Assembly (NCBI RefSeq): GCF_015706575.1
Contig: NW_024037074.1
Coordinates: 24,169,334-24,233,333, forward strand
DNA length: 64,000 bases
Direction of reading: 5' to 3'
Source of the DNA: Patiria miniata
Taxonomy: Eukaryota > Echinodermata > Asteroidea > Valvatida > Asterinidae
The translations under genes were made by a program, and so were the position numbers. The notes below the pieces were generated by a model, which saw only the letters and a program-made list of their open reading frames with translations, did no database searches and was not told the origin of the DNA. Positions 13,401 to 28,400 of the stretch are shown here, one piece after another (position 1 is the first letter of the stretch; every line of letters starts with the position of its first letter).

Positions 13401-16400
13401 CCAACTGGAACTGGCCTCGGCTTTACTTCAGCATTTTTCGTCACTCTGTAAACGTCCGACAAATGGCGGCCCATTATAAAACAACCTGCAACTGCTCAAC
13501 TATTATAAAAACTGCCTTCAGTTGATTTACCAGGGAATCTTGCACCTGAGTTTCGTTGCCTACCCATTGGGCTTTCCACAGTTCCTCTGGTCTTTTACAA
13601 GAATCGCCACTGTTGTGGTAACATTCTCTCATCAAAGACAGATTCATTTGTTCTTGTAACTAGATGATTGACTTTATATAATGGGCCCTACTTTCCAGAT
13701 TATGTAAATAGCCTTCTTTAAGACCGCCCAACTGACCTTCGATCTTGTTTTCATCTTCAACATTGAAAAATCTTCTGTGATTCCTTCACAAAAATCAACC
13801 TACCTTGCAGTAGTTCTCAACTTGGCTACAGGTGGGGCTACTCTGACTGGGGAACAACGTCAGACACTACGTGATTGGGTCAGAGTTTTCAGGTCTTCTT
13901 TAATCCTCCCAGCCTAGGCATGGCTTTGGCTTTTGGGCCTCGTGGTGAGTCTGATAGATCTAGTCCCCTGGTGCAGGATGCACACGCACTCCATGCAGCA
14001 TCTCCTGTGTCATTTCCATCTACACAAAGATCCATCTTCAAATGGATTCTAGTAACCCAGCTTATCCATGATCAGCTGCACTGGTGGCTATTTCAGGACA
14101 GCCTACTAAGGGGGTGGTCTTTTCTCAACCTCCTGCATCATCTACCCTCACAATGGATGCCTCGGGCAGGGTTGGAGAGTCCATCTGTATGGCCTATCAG
14201 TGCCTGGCACTTGGTCACCTAAGAGAGTCAATTACATATCTGTCACCTGGAGCTTGTGGTAGTGCTCAAAGCCCTGCAGTTACTTGAATCCAGAGTCCTA
14301 ATTAAGATAGACGGACAACTCCACAGTACAAAATGTAGTGTTGTACATCAACCATCAAGGGAGAACTCACTCTCTGTTTCACTGCCTTGCCACTTGGGAG
14401 CTACTCAGTTGGTGCAATCCACAACAAATCTCCCTTTCAGTGGCCCATCTGTCGGAAAGAATGTCCGTGCCGGCGCTCTTTCCAGGGGTCGAATCACTGC
14501 AGCAGAATGGTGTCTTCACCCATCAGTTCTCAAATATGTCCTCAACATTCTCAGAATGCTTCTGGACCTGTTTGCATCCCATTTGAACAACCAGCTTTCA
14601 GCTCTTTGCTCACGTCATACTCCATATCCTATGGTCCTATGGTCTGAAAAGCTTTGCCTGGACGGGAATTCATGAACATACATTGCTAACGATATACTCT
14701 CATACAAGTATGTATACGTTGATGATATCGATATCGTTGAACACCAGCGCATCACTACGATCTATAGAAAGGAAGCTATCAACAGACCTCACATCACTTA
14801 GCACCTACTTCCATAATTGGAGATTTAAACTCAACACCACCAAAACAGTCTGTAGCCTGTTCCACCTGGCCAATCGTCATGCCAACGCCTAACTTTCGAG
14901 GTGCCGAAATGAAAGATTCCCTTTGAGAAGTCTCTAAAGTACCTGGGAGTCATTTTAGACAGAACGCTCTCATGCAAGGAACACCTGAAGCAAGTCTCTG
15001 CCAAGGTGCAAGCAAGGAACAACCTGGTCCGTCGCCTTGCTGGAACAAACTGGGGCGCGAGTTTCTCCGTTCTCCGCACCTCATCCCTCGCATTTGCCTA
15101 CTCTACTGCTGAATGTTGCGCGCCAGTATGGTGCAGGAATAGCCATTGCCAACTATTGGACAAGGCCCTGAACAACACAATGCGCCTTGTATCTGGGTGC
15201 ATTCGATGTTCACCTGTTGACCATCTGCCTATCACTAGTGGCATAAGCCCACCAGCCATCAGATGAGAACAACGACACCATCAACTTGTGCTAAGAACAC
15301 TTTCAAATGGGAACCACTTACTCCACGATCTACCCACTGACCAAATCCAGAATCCAAGACTGAAGTCTAGAAAACCACTTGGGAATCACCTGCAAAACCT
15401 CCTAATAGCCGCTGACGGTCACACCCCGGAAACCTGGGCGATTTGCAATGGGAGGAACAATGGTCCATGTCCACATCAAGGCTTCATGGCTACATCGACA
15501 AACCCAACAACAAGCCGCTTGGATGCCACCTACGCAGAGTAGCTTGGTGCAGATTGAACAGTTGCCGTACTGTTTATGGTCGATTCCGGGCAAACATGTG
15601 CCGGATGGGCCTGATTGCTAGTCCAGCTTGTGAGTGCGGAGCTGCCTTCCAAACGGCTGCTCACATCACCAGCAACTGCCTGCTCCACAACTGCTCGGGC
15701 GAGGAGACCTTAAAGGAACTAGACAATCTAGCCATACAATGGCTTACTAACACCAATTGTATTATTTAATTGTAGATTTATTTGAGACATACGCATATAT
15801 ATAACGGGTTCTGGCAAAGATTAAGGCAGTCATATCCAAGATAATCTTCATAGCTCCATTTTGGCCACGACAGCCATGGTTCCTTCACTTCTGGGCCTCC
15901 TTGTTCGCAATCAATCATGCTTCCCAACCACCCAGACCACATTCTCACATCCTACACCCAGACCCAGCCACTCTTCATCTTTGTGCCTGGATGCCGAGCT
16001 GAAACTACAGCCTTGACAGCCAGGAGCATATAGGATTCCACCAGGAGAACGTATGATAGTAGGCTTCTCCACTTCACCAAATGGTGCAAGAAAAGAGCTG
16101 TCAGTCTCCATTCTGCATCTGTAGCTTCAATTGGGGATTTTCTTCTGCAATCTTTCAGCACCGGTCTTCAGATCTCCACCATCATGGGTTACAGATCAGC
16201 CATTGTAGTTCCCAATCAGGGTTCCCATGGTGAACAATCTCCTCAAAAACATCCCAATCACACCTTCTACTTGGATTTTGATACCATATATCTTGGGATC
16301 TGGGTACCATCCTTTTTTTCAGCCAGTAGGTAGCTCTCCTCTCTATCAGCTTACAGGAAAAACCATATTTTTACTGGCCGCTGCAACAGCTCACCGTATG

Positions 16401-19400
16401 AAGCGAACGTCACGCTCTGTCAATAGAACCAGGTCATATCCATTGGGAACCTGGTCCTGGCGGCATTTATTTTAATTCCGCAGGTATAAGTTTGACATCC
16501 TCTTCATCAGTGTCAGAGGATATATGGTGGTGCCCTGTGCGAGCCTCTGTGACCATGATCGCTCAATGAATATCGGAATCCAATAAGTCCTTCCGATAAT
16601 CGATGATCGAAATCTCAAGCCCAGGAAACACTCATCGTGTCAACGTATTGGGCCCAGCTGCTTGGAGTTTCTCTTTCAGATATCAGGAAATTAAAGTTTC
16701 TTTTTCAGAAATCAGGAAAGCGGCCTGCTGGAAGAACCCTTGCACCATCACATCTTGTTACAATATTTGGAAGATGTTGTGCAAACAGGGGGTCACATGG
16801 GCCAAAATTCCTCCAGGAAACTGCACGATCAGCAGCCTGCAAAGCTCGCAAAGCTCCTTTGGAATAGATAGGCAGCTCCTGGGTATGTCTAAACAACCCC
16901 TCCATGCTATTTAGAGTTGCATGTGGGTGTGTAGTTGCATGTAGTGCCTTGGAGCATGATTTTCTTCATGGACGGGCGCTATATAAATGTTAACTTATTA
17001 TTATTATTATTATGTAGTTAAGACTTTTCCATTGCCGCTGCATGTCCCGCCCCTCCCTAGAACTTTTTGGTGCTACTCTGCAAATGTAGGTAAACAGAGG
17101 CGAGGTGTTTTCTGTAATGGAATTCCTTAAGTCCAAAGGGATTTCCCATTCTAGTAAGAAAACACTCATCACTGTTTACCATCCCTCCCATTTTTTAAGA
17201 TTATTTATAAAAAAAATTAAACAAATTTAAAAATACTACTTGTAGTACGAGCCTTTGTGTTATAGGGCCTTATGAGGGACATGCAGTGGTCGAGGGTGTG
17301 GCTGGGGCGCCTTTTTATTCAGTGAGGTTTGTGTGCTTGCGCGTGCTTATATGCAAATGTAGGTAAACAGAGGTGAGTGTTTTCTTACAAGCATGGAAAA
17401 TCCGTTTGGATTTGAGGAATACTAAATCACGATTCCATTGACAATGTGCGCTGCAGAAAAAGGAAAACAAATGCAAGCGAGCATGAGCTGACAAAAATTT
17501 ACAGCAACTTTACTCTTTTTTAATGCAGCCATGTATTCTCCACTAAGACAAATTTAAGTAAAACACGATGTAAAATTATTTGCTTTATGAAGTTAAAAAA
17601 AAATTGCGCTTCAAAACTACAAACTTGTGAAGAATATATTTTCGAATGTAACAATTTTGTTTGTACTGGTTAAGGGGCCACGTTTGTTGCAGGAATTCAT
17701 TAGTTAAAATCAGCCGTAATTTTATTTTCAATGCATGTACAGTGCACTGCACATGTACATTAACAGAACGTACATGTAGGTGTTTGTCTGATTTGTCTCT
17801 TTGAAGAAAATCCTACTGTAGTTCTGAGACTTTTCTTGTTTTGGTGTAGTCTGAGAATCACCCGTTGTCCGACGGAGCCCTTCTCCGGACCAACGTCTGA
17901 TATATCTAACCATGCAAATTTATACGACCCAGTATAAATTTTTGTTATACGACCCAATATAAATTTCGGTACTAAGCAGAGCTTTCTCCGTGGTTTGCCA
18001 TACCCACCCATCAATCAGCTACCGTAACACTGATTCAACAGTCTACAGCTAAAGACTTAATATATTTTCACAGTGTTGCAGTAGCTTTCAAACGAAATAT
18101 CGATCAAACGATTCCAACAAAACGAGTGTTGTCATCACGTACGTATGTATTATTATCACATACATTGTACGTACGTATGATTGTCATGGACGTAATAACA
18201 AAAGCTAGTCTTGTTCCCTGACCTGACAATTCCCTGACGCCCTGACGTCTATATTGTAGGTCAGGTAGTAGTAAGCCCTCCGTAAACACAAGCCAGCAAA
18301 GCCTAACATCTCCAGTCAAGACTGGTCAGCCATCGCATCACTTTGCCAAGACAAGTCCGTCCACATCCTTTGAGCGGACAAGGGGAACGCCACTGTCCTC
18401 ATGGACAAGGCTGAGTATGACCGCAAGGTTGAGGCCATACTCTACTCACCTTGCTACCGTGAACTGCAGAAGTACCCCACGCCATCCATCGAGAGGAGAC
18501 TGCCTCTGTACAGACAGCTACGACCATCTAGTTCCAAGTGCCCCAGGTTCTTCGGACAGCCCAAGATCCACAAGAAGGATATTCCCCTGCGTCCCATTGT
18601 AGCTTACAGAAGGGGGACCTACATACAACACAGCCAGGCATCTTGCAAAGATCCTCCACCCCGTGGTAGGAAACACCGAACACCACATCAAGAACTCCGA
18701 CTAGTTTGCAGCATTCATCCAAGACCTCACCCTCCAGCCGGACGACAACATGGTCAGCTTTGATGTCGTCTCCCTCTTCACCAGCATTCCCACCTCAGAC
18801 GCCTGCACCATCGCCAAGGACAGACTTCAAGCAGACACCACTCTCCAAGACCGCACCGACCTCACCCCTGACCAGCTTCAAGATCTGCTCCTCACATGTG
18901 TCAACTCATCTAGCTTCAGATGGCAGGACAAATTCGTACAAGAGCGTACAACGTCTGCGAACGATGAACACCTACCTGAAGAACTCCATCACATCACCAC
19001 AGCACTGCAACGCAACGGATACCAGCCCAGCCAAGTCAAGACACAAGACCCAAGAACCATTCCCGGCCGTAGGGTCTCCTATACCCAAAGCCAACTAGTT
19101 AGGGCCCCTAGTTCCATCACCCTCCCCTACTTAGCCACCACTTCTCATCTCATTCATTGCATCCTCCAAAAGCATGGAATTCGAGTCTTCCACACAGCCT
19201 CTCTGAAGATGCAGAACCTGCTGACTTTACGCAAGGATTGGTGTGACCCAGAATGCAGACCAGAGGTGACAAGATTCCATGTCAATGTGGGAAAATGTAT
19301 ATCGGCGAGACTGGCAGGGACCTCCCCACCAGACTCAATGAGCACAAAGCCCGTGGCAGGAAGGGAGACTTTTGAGAAATCTTCCATCGTCAAACACTCC

Positions 19401-22400
19401 CACACCGAGGACCACCAGATCAAATGGAGCCAAGCAGAACTACTCACTAGCATCGACCGCTGGTACCCACGACGCATCAGAGAAGCCATCGAGATCATCT
19501 AGCACAACACTGTTCCCCAAGACATCGGTTTCTACATCAGCAACATCTGGCGCCCCATCCTCAAGTCCAAGTCGGATGGGTCTCCTACACCCTAGGACAA
19601 CTTAGCTTCAGTTCTCGCCTATAGGTCACCTATACCCTGAGCTCCTTCCCCTTTGCCCCCTCACTGTGTACTGACACGCTCCAGTGATCATCCAGCATCC
19701 CTCAGTCAACTTGCATCCTTCTCTGCTTCACCGGTTTCGAGCTTCAACAGTTTGCATCCTTCTCACGCCTCACCGCACCATCCTTATAACATCGCATCAT
19801 CGTTTGAATCCCTCATTCTCCTGACGACGGGCAGAGCATACTGTTTGAAACTTTGAGTCCCTCCGGTTCTTTTCAGAACCACACATACTCCCAAAAGAGA
19901 TTTATTCACATGGTGCTACCGCAAACTTATCTCGTCTTAAAAACTATTTTATACCCAGAAGTACTTGGGCGCTATCCGAGATAGTCGACGAAATGCATTA
20001 GGCAAAGTTTGGACATTTTCAAAAACCACCTGACCTAAGATTAGAGAAATAGTCTGAATCTTTTGGTCTGGGAACCAGACTAACAAAACAAAATTCTTCA
20101 ATGTTCCCGATACTATGTCCTCTGGGTTTTCGTACAGTGGGATACTAATTCCACGTGGTGAGATACCAGTTCAAAAATTTAAGGTTGTTCTACACTTCCG
20201 CATTGTCCCAATCCGCCAAGGAAAACAACAAACATATAATCTTGTTTGGGATATATCGGTGTAAATATAAACAAAATTGTCATGAACGTTACATCAACCC
20301 CTAAAATCATTCATTAATTGCCGAAACAGCCTTTGTTTTCGTAAAGATTTTTTTGCTTTTTGTTCTGATTTTATTTCGTTTTTCTTTTTTTCTCTTTTTA
20401 TTCCACCCTCAAATCCCATAGACTTTTTACACGTTATCTTAAATGTGCAAACTTAAACACCCTATATCTAAAAAACTGTAAGTCCGATTGGGTTGAAACT
20501 TGGTATGTAGGTAGACTGGGATGTGTTATAGGTAAAAATTGAGGTGACATCATCATGACCTAATCGTGTGTTTTATATCGATTTTTGAAGTTTTGAAGAT
20601 TATCACCATATCTCTCGAACCCAACATGCTAAATGCAAAATTCTTTTTGTATTTGGTTTGTTAGGTAACAGGTAAATTGACAACCTCAAGCCCCCCCCCC
20701 CCCCCCCCCCCCCGGGTGTGCCACTGACGACGCTTGAGGCTCATGGGAAGACGCTGTGGCTAATATCTTTGGCACATTCAGAAAGTCATGCGTACTTCGA
20801 GTGCGAACACACACACACTGGAATTTGAATCCTTGTGGAGTCTTTTCTTTGTCATCGTGTACTAAAACTGTAGAGTTTGAAAGAGTAGTTTCAAAATGCT
20901 CCTATTTTATCCAGAATTAATTTCCTGGCAGAAATTCAGACTTAAAGGGAAAATACAGCATTTGCAAACATCACAAAATAAAACTACCAAATTATTTTGA
21001 AATACCTTGCTAAACTGTTAGTGAATGACAGTCTTAAGCATCCTGTAAAATCATGGCACCTGATATACTGTCATTTTCAAGAAAAGTTGTATTTTTGTAT
21101 CAATTTCCAACGCTGGTTGGCCGACCAGCGTTGGAAAAATCTGGCTTTTTTTCAAATACTGGCCCCAGTTGACCATATTTAGTTAGTTCGCATTTGTTTG
21201 CAATCGCATTTGTTTGCAATCGATTACACACCTATGAATGGGTACAAGCCAGCTAGACTGGTTCCCTGACCTTACAATTCCCAATGTCTACAAATTACTC
21301 CGTTTCATCTTAAATGGAGTCGGGGAACCAGACTACAGGAAATGATTTGTTTTTGGATGATTACGGTTGTTTGGGATTGTAACTTCAGTAGGGGGTTGCT
21401 CTTAGGAGTAGGCAAGTTGGGATTGGTTTTGAGGTCAAAAGGTCAAAAGGTCAAGGTCACCGTGGTGAGTTAAAGTTATATGGTTTCCGGATGATAACTT
21501 GAGTTGGAAGTGAGATTTTGGTGTGTAACTTCGGTAGGGGGTTGCCCTTGGGTACAGGCAAGTTGGGATTGGTTTTGGAGTCAAACGGTCAAAGCTCAAG
21601 GTCACTGTGGTGAGTTAAAGGTACATGGTTTCCCGATGATAACTTGAGGTACAAATGAAATTTTGGTGTCTAAATTCGGTAGGGGGTTGCCCATTGGTAC
21701 AGACATGTTGGGATTGGTTCTGTGGTCAAAGGTCAAGGTCCCCATGTTGCAGGGTTGGCGATTTTTTTTAATTTAAAAAAAACAAAAAAAATGGATTTAT
21801 TTGATTTAAATCAGATTTTTAAAATTTAAATCAAATTTTTTTGATTTTTTTTACTTTCAAAATATTGATATGTCTAAACATGTGTCTAAATCTCCCCATG
21901 CACCCTCACACCTATCACAAAGGAGTTTACATGTTCCTATAATACTCATCATCCACAAAAGTCAATAAATTGATAAATGCTTTTGAAAAAAATTGTATTG
22001 AATCAGTGATTTAAAAAATCACTTGATTTCTTCTACATGTAGTCTACATCATTGGTTCAATGGTACATGTACATTATTACTGAAGACACTTTTTCATTGC
22101 TTGATTGATACAGCTGAGATACGTTGTGTGTGGATATGAATGAAAACTTGATTTATGGTACCTGTATACATGGTATACAAACAAAAATACGACAGTTCTC
22201 CATGGGCATGTTGATTTCATAAAAATGCTTCTAATTTCAAAACTGGCAGCACTGATCCTTGTGAAACTTATAGTGTTTGATTAATGGCCCAAGGAGGAGA
22301 ACAGAAATCAGACCTCGCACCTTTAAAAGGTTTTATATAAATCTCAATCTAAATCTGTAGGGAGAAACGTTAGGACTAAGACTATCAATTGGGACTTTCG

Positions 22401-25400
22401 ATATACTTTTTGATGGTTCATGTAAGCCTACACCAGTGCAGTTGATTCACAATATTACTGAAAATAGATCAAGGAATGATTAAAGCAAATGTGAGTGTGC
22501 TCTCTTTAAAATTAACAACTTTGAAGAAAAACTTTTAAACTCAGATCTTGACTTAATCAAAACAATGATTTTGTGTAATTATGCAAAACCTAAATTGAGT
22601 CGAATGGTGATGAAGTAGGGGTGTTTGAATGTGTTAACATCATCTTACACTTTGTAATTAAGTGGAATCAGTTGATTTAAATGATTAAAGAGACCTCAAT
22701 CAATTGATTTTGCCAAAAATATGATTTTTACAAAAAAGTGATTTAAATCAGTGATTTTTATTAAAAATATCATTTGATTTAAATCGCAATTTAAATCAGT
22801 GATTTAAATCAACGTGATTTAAATCAACCAACCCTGCCATGTTGAGTTAAAGGTTAATGGTTTCCAGATGATACCGGTAACTTGACTCTAGCTGAGGGGT
22901 TTCAACAGCAATGCTGTTATTTTTCCTCTGTGTTCTTTCATCACAGCTGCTGGTCACCCAGAAACATGTTTTGTTGCAGTTTTCCAATGGTGTCCTTTGG
23001 GACCAATACTTGTCTTAAAGTTGTAAGTGACCAAAATGGGCTGGCTATATCACCTGTCGTCAGATGAGGTCACACATGTTCTGGGTGCACACATGTTCTG
23101 GGTGTATTTTTACGGTCGGATACTTAGCGCAGGGAGAATTCACTCCATTCATTTCACACTATATCTTTCACCCCAAGATGAGTATTGGCTTAGTATTGAG
23201 AATTTCAACCCTGGTCCCCAGCAGGGTTGAGAATGTTAAGTATGAAATGTCCCCTGGCTCACCCTGGGCCCCTTTCAAGGTTTTGTTAAGTGTGAAAAGT
23301 CCTCAAGTGTACCCAGTAATTTGTTTGAAGGCAAAACAAAAACCATTGCATCACTTAGCTTGTTTAAGTTTATTGCTAAAAGGTTTAAACTGACTCGACC
23401 TGCTGCAGCTTACTGTAAACAAGTGGAATGGACTGGCTAACGGGTATTTGAAATTAATAACATTTATATATTTTATTTTATTTTTATGATTTCAATAGAA
23501 CATGTCTATTGAACAAATGAAGAACATCTGTTCAGCTCTTGGATCCAACACACAGCTTAAGGAGTTATTCATGGCAAACACACGTCTTACTGACCCAGTT
23601 GCAAAGGTAAGTATGTGTATTAGGATCACTTATGATATTCATGTTAATATTGGCTTTTACCCTCCAGCACTGTAATTTTATAAGTGCAGCACTGTCTTCT
23701 GTAATTGTTTTCTGAGATTTTGTAAAAAAGAAGATGTTGTAAGCTTTCAAGGTAGTCGAAATGATAACATAGTAGGTTTACATACCACCTAAATAAGCTG
23801 AGGAATTTTTGTCTCCGTTGCTGTCAGAAAGCATTGTACTGTACATACAGGGCTTGAAAACATGTCAGTAAATGGCGAAATATTATTGCACATGTATTTG
23901 TACAGCTTGTACAACATGTACATTATTAGTTATCCCACAAGTGCAAGCAAACACGGAATAATGTGTCTGTGTCCCACATGCCACAAGGCCAAAGGCCGAA
24001 GGCTGAGTGATATGTGGGATGCAGATCCATCACATTTTCCGTGCTCCATTAGTGCGAGTGGGATAATGAATTTATCTTCAAGCAAACTTGATGTACAGTA
24101 AAGATGAAACACACATGCTGTACATGTTCAGCGGTTATCCTATTACACGTCTATGCAGCAGGAATGACGCGTGTATCTTGGAATAGCCTGTATGCAGAGT
24201 GCGATATGGGACTATGGTATTAGGGTATAATACCAAACTATTGTTGCCATTGATCGACCAATCAGGATCAATAATTCCAGGTTGCTTGAAGACAAGTACA
24301 TGTACAGTGAGATTGTATATTCTAAACCTGCCTTGCATGCATGAAATGGAGAAAAGTCATTCAACAATAATAAGCGAAAGACCTGTAAGCTGAGCCTATA
24401 AAACTACTTGTACCTCTTGGGTTAATAAAATCTGCAGAGATTAGACGTTCTTAACGTTAAGGCCAACTGTCGAGCATTTCTATAAAAATGCACAAAACAA
24501 TTAGATCATAAATTTACATTAAAATGGATATTAGAACCCACCATAACCTTGTGGTCCAAAATCACGCCCTTATCCAACCCGGCTATCGTACTGCTTGACC
24601 AATCATGGAAATTCATGGCATTAAACAAGTACGTGCGTAGGTATCATAAAAGTATTGTCTACAGATGGCGCTCATGTTTAATAGATGTACATGTAGTTTG
24701 GGAAAACAACATTCGCTACCCCACTGACAGAGGGGTTGGGAATCAGTGGGTTAGGAAACAAACACAATACTGTATTTAGTTCAAAACATATAACGCAAAC
24801 TATTTTGTCTAAATTTGCCCTTAAATCACTTGTCATTTGATACCTGATGATGTCATGATGACGTAACAAAATGTATAACATCTTCGTAACATGGTACAAG
24901 TTCACACAAGGTTTTGTGACCATACCGTAAACCGTTTGGAAGAAAATGTGCTTTGTTTTGATTTCAGGCTAATGTCTTCATTTTGAATTCACCTAACTTT
25001 GACCTTCCAGTAGAACCGGAAGTAAAGGTCAAGTGAGCATTATTTGTAATGAAGTTCTATGGAAAAAAAAATTTGACAGCTGGGGGTTTTGACCCCCCCC
25101 CCCCATCCATGCCTGGACATGAAAATCCCAGCTGCTGAAAGATCTGGCTTGTTTGAAAGGCACTTAACCACCTTTGCACCAGAGTTGTCCGATACGTGGG
25201 GATACGCTACAGGTCCAACGACAGTGACTGTGGAACAGAATCTCAGACAATTACGGAACGCCAAAGAGGCATTTAATGTGATCATCGAATCGATGATGCA
25301 CTTTTGCAATCGGTGATGCATATTCACGATCGGTGAAGGACTTTTGCGACCGGTTATCAACTTTAACTGGTGATGCATATTCACGAGCGGAGATGGACTT

Positions 25401-28400
25401 TCGCGATCGGTGATGGACTTTTGCAATCGGTGATGGACTTGCACGACCGGTGATCAACTTTGCAATCGGTGATGGACTTTCTTGATTGGTGATCAACTTT
25501 GCAATTGGTGATGGACTTTCGCGATCGGTGATGGACTTTCTTGATTGGTGATCAACTTTGCGATCGGTGATGGACATTTGCGATCGGTCATGTCGGTCAT
25601 GATGGACTTTCGCGACCGTGTGATCAGGTTTGCAAATGCAATCAGTTGTGTGTTGCGTTATAATCATTTGCATTTATCACACTGATTTTTCAGTTCCTAG
25701 CTCCATGATATCACCATGGCTTTATGATATTACCAACTTTAGAACTGGAGTAATTTTTACAAATTTACATCATTTGTAGATTTTATTAAACTAGTTAATG
25801 CATTAATGTGGCCATTGCGAATGTGCAGAGACTTTTTTTGTCGGGTTGACTACATAGGTTACTGTTGTGGTTGTAGTCCTATTCAGAAATTTTATTTTGC
25901 TTTTTTTTAAAAACATTATTCAATGTTTTTCTTTGAAAACTCCGATGTGTAAGTACCCCCCCCCCCAAAAAAAAGACTATGCACACCGGTGAATCATTAT
26001 TTATTAGTGAAAGAATATGTAACCATTTGGGTTGAATAGCGAATGTTTTTTCTGTTTGTTTGCACTCCACAATTAAACAAGCTCGTCCAAAATACTGATG
26101 ACTCTGGGTACATGTTTAATATTTCTGGGCTACTGAAAAAAAATCCAACAACAGCTGTCATACAAGCAAGGGAATACATTACTTTACCATAAGATCTTGG
26201 AATTGTTTTGTTTACAAGGAAATAATGATAAGCCAATAACACAAAGCAACAGGTGATTTATCCGCATATTAGGAGGCCAAGCCCAAGTAAAAAAAACAAC
26301 GTCATGTGACAAAAATGTGTGGGGGGGGGGGGGTGTTTTAAACTTAACAACTTCCAGTCAACTTTATCGTGGAATATGAGTGAAAAACGATTTTGATCCA
26401 CGACAACAGAGCGCAGCCAGTGCTGTAAAAACCCTTCCCTTTTAAGAAACTTTACACAGTGTGTTCTGTTGTTGGTGGCTAGAAAACCCAAACGGATATT
26501 ACTCGAGCTTGACCCGTCCATAGATCCACTTGATGTTTGCTTGGCCTCGCATTCCTGGGCAAACCACAAAAGGATAATGCAGAGGCCGGGGTGATAAAAC
26601 AAAGTCAGTCAGCTGGAAGAAAACCTTATATGAATAATAATGAAGTAGTGAAAGTTGATATGGAAGTATTCTGCAGAGAATTGCAATGTTGGTAGTCTCG
26701 TCAGAGGGGCAAAATAACAGATTTTCCCACTGTGGTCTTAGACATACAATGAATACTCATAATAGTTCGATAAACCAAGTGGTTTATCGAACTATTATGA
26801 GTATTCATTGTATGTCTAAGACCACAGTGGGAAAATCTGTTATTTTGCCCCTCTGACGAGACTACCAACATTGCAATTGTTGGGCAACGGTAATTTACAC
26901 AGCATGAAATTACCTTATATTGGGTTGAATTAGGTAAAAACTGTCAAACTATTGGCGAGGAACAATTTGAGCAAGACTAGAGTGTATATTGTAGGCAGTT
27001 GATAAATCGACCATCATTGGTCGAATTATCAACCCATTTGCCCAACTTTTTTTTACAGTGTACACAACCGGAAAAAATGAATAATAATTTCAAATTTTAA
27101 AAATGAAAATAATCTAAACTCTTGTAGAAAAACATACCATTGACTATTGATTCATTAAACATATAAGCAATTAAAAACTCTGCATCCAGGTAATTATATA
27201 AATTAACGATAATAGCTAGTAGCGGACGTTGTGAATTATTTTCCTTTTCTTATGTTTTGTCTTTAATTTGTACCATAATCATCTCTAGGTTTAGAAAATA
27301 TGTTTTCCCTTATTATTTAGCTTAGACCATGTCTGTACAATCATAGAGCTAGGACCCAAGGAGTTCGAACTCCAAGACATCAAAAGTACAAGGATGATCG
27401 CCGACACTGCCCTGCGGCACAATCGCTCGGTTTTACGACCCTTATCTAAACACCAATTAGCGCGCTTGGCCGGGCGCTGCTGCGCCTCGGGCGCGACGTC
27501 CTCGGTACTACGCATGCGCGTTCATGACCGGCAGTGCTTATCCAACATGGCGGCGATAACTCCTGAAACTTACGCTGAAATTTGCGAAGACAATTTCGAC
27601 GTTCCGGACGATTTTTCGGACTGGTCTGATGAGGATTTTGATCCAACGGTCGGCGAAGATGTTTCGTCAGTATTTGTGAATGACCAAAACGAAGACAAAT
27701 ACTGTATTTGTGATCAAAAGCCGACAGTATCGATGGCGATGGTAGCATGTGCAGATGCCGAATGTGCAGTGAAATGGTACCATCCCGAGTGTGCAGGCCT
27801 ACCGATGGACGCGGACGGCAGATGCGTTGTCCCGGAGGGTTGGATCTGTGAAAATTGTAGGCCTTCAGCATCAGGTGAAAAAGTGTGATTTTTTGCAATA
27901 AAGAGCATCTGTTTTGGACTACTTATACTTTTCGAAAGATTCCCATATCTGGCCAGCACTTTTCACCCTGTGCATGCTGTGCACAAACCGTATGAAAATG
28001 AGCGATGAGACTGGTCTGAAAATTTCTAATTTTTCTCAGTAGGAAATACTTCGAAGGGAAAAAATGTCTACTTTTTTTCTTCATATATATCATCTCAATA
28101 AAGGTCAGTCATTGCAAAAATGATAATAAGACATAAATCTGGGACTGAGTTTTATTTCCAAATTTTCTTGACTCTTCTTAGACTTTGTACACAACTGCCG
28201 AAGTGGCCTCAAGTTGCAACATTTCTCCACTTCAATATTTTCCCTGCTAACTTTGACTTTTAAACTTGAGACATTTTATCACTTTTTGATGGCTGATACG
28301 TCACTGAAAGGAAAAATTAATGATGGCCAGATATGGGAATCTTTCCCTACATTTACGCCTGTATTACGATAGCATATGTGGGAAAATTTCAGATTGTTTC

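Larger units (their letters stand above)
10828..17420 (+). mobile_element. DIRS-type tyrosine-recombinase retroelement relic
   Basis: The element is recognised by structure and by coding remnants. A left terminal repeat (10828-10974) recurs inverted as the right terminal repeat (about 17250-17420). Just inside the right repeat, 17075-17178 joins a copy of the outer edge of the left end to the complement of the outer edge of the right end: the internal complementary region that defines DIRS elements. Coding remnants in + order are a serine-rich gag-like start (11041), reverse transcriptase/RNase H (about 12781-14665) and a tyrosine recombinase (about 15800-16880). Stops and frameshifts are numerous, and a LINE plus other insertions interrupt it. 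It is a dead copy inside a tropomodulin intron. Confidence 0.82.

Noticed and set aside
25251..25673. Minus-strand 140-codon ORF
   Set aside because: It is a translation of the GATCGGTGATGGACTTT array, which also exists inverted at 38.4-38.8 kb without the ORF.
27394..27546. Upstream start for the PHD protein at 27394
   Set aside because: The extra residues overlap promoter-like terminal sequence of the element; ATG 27547 has the better context and begins the acidic region directly.
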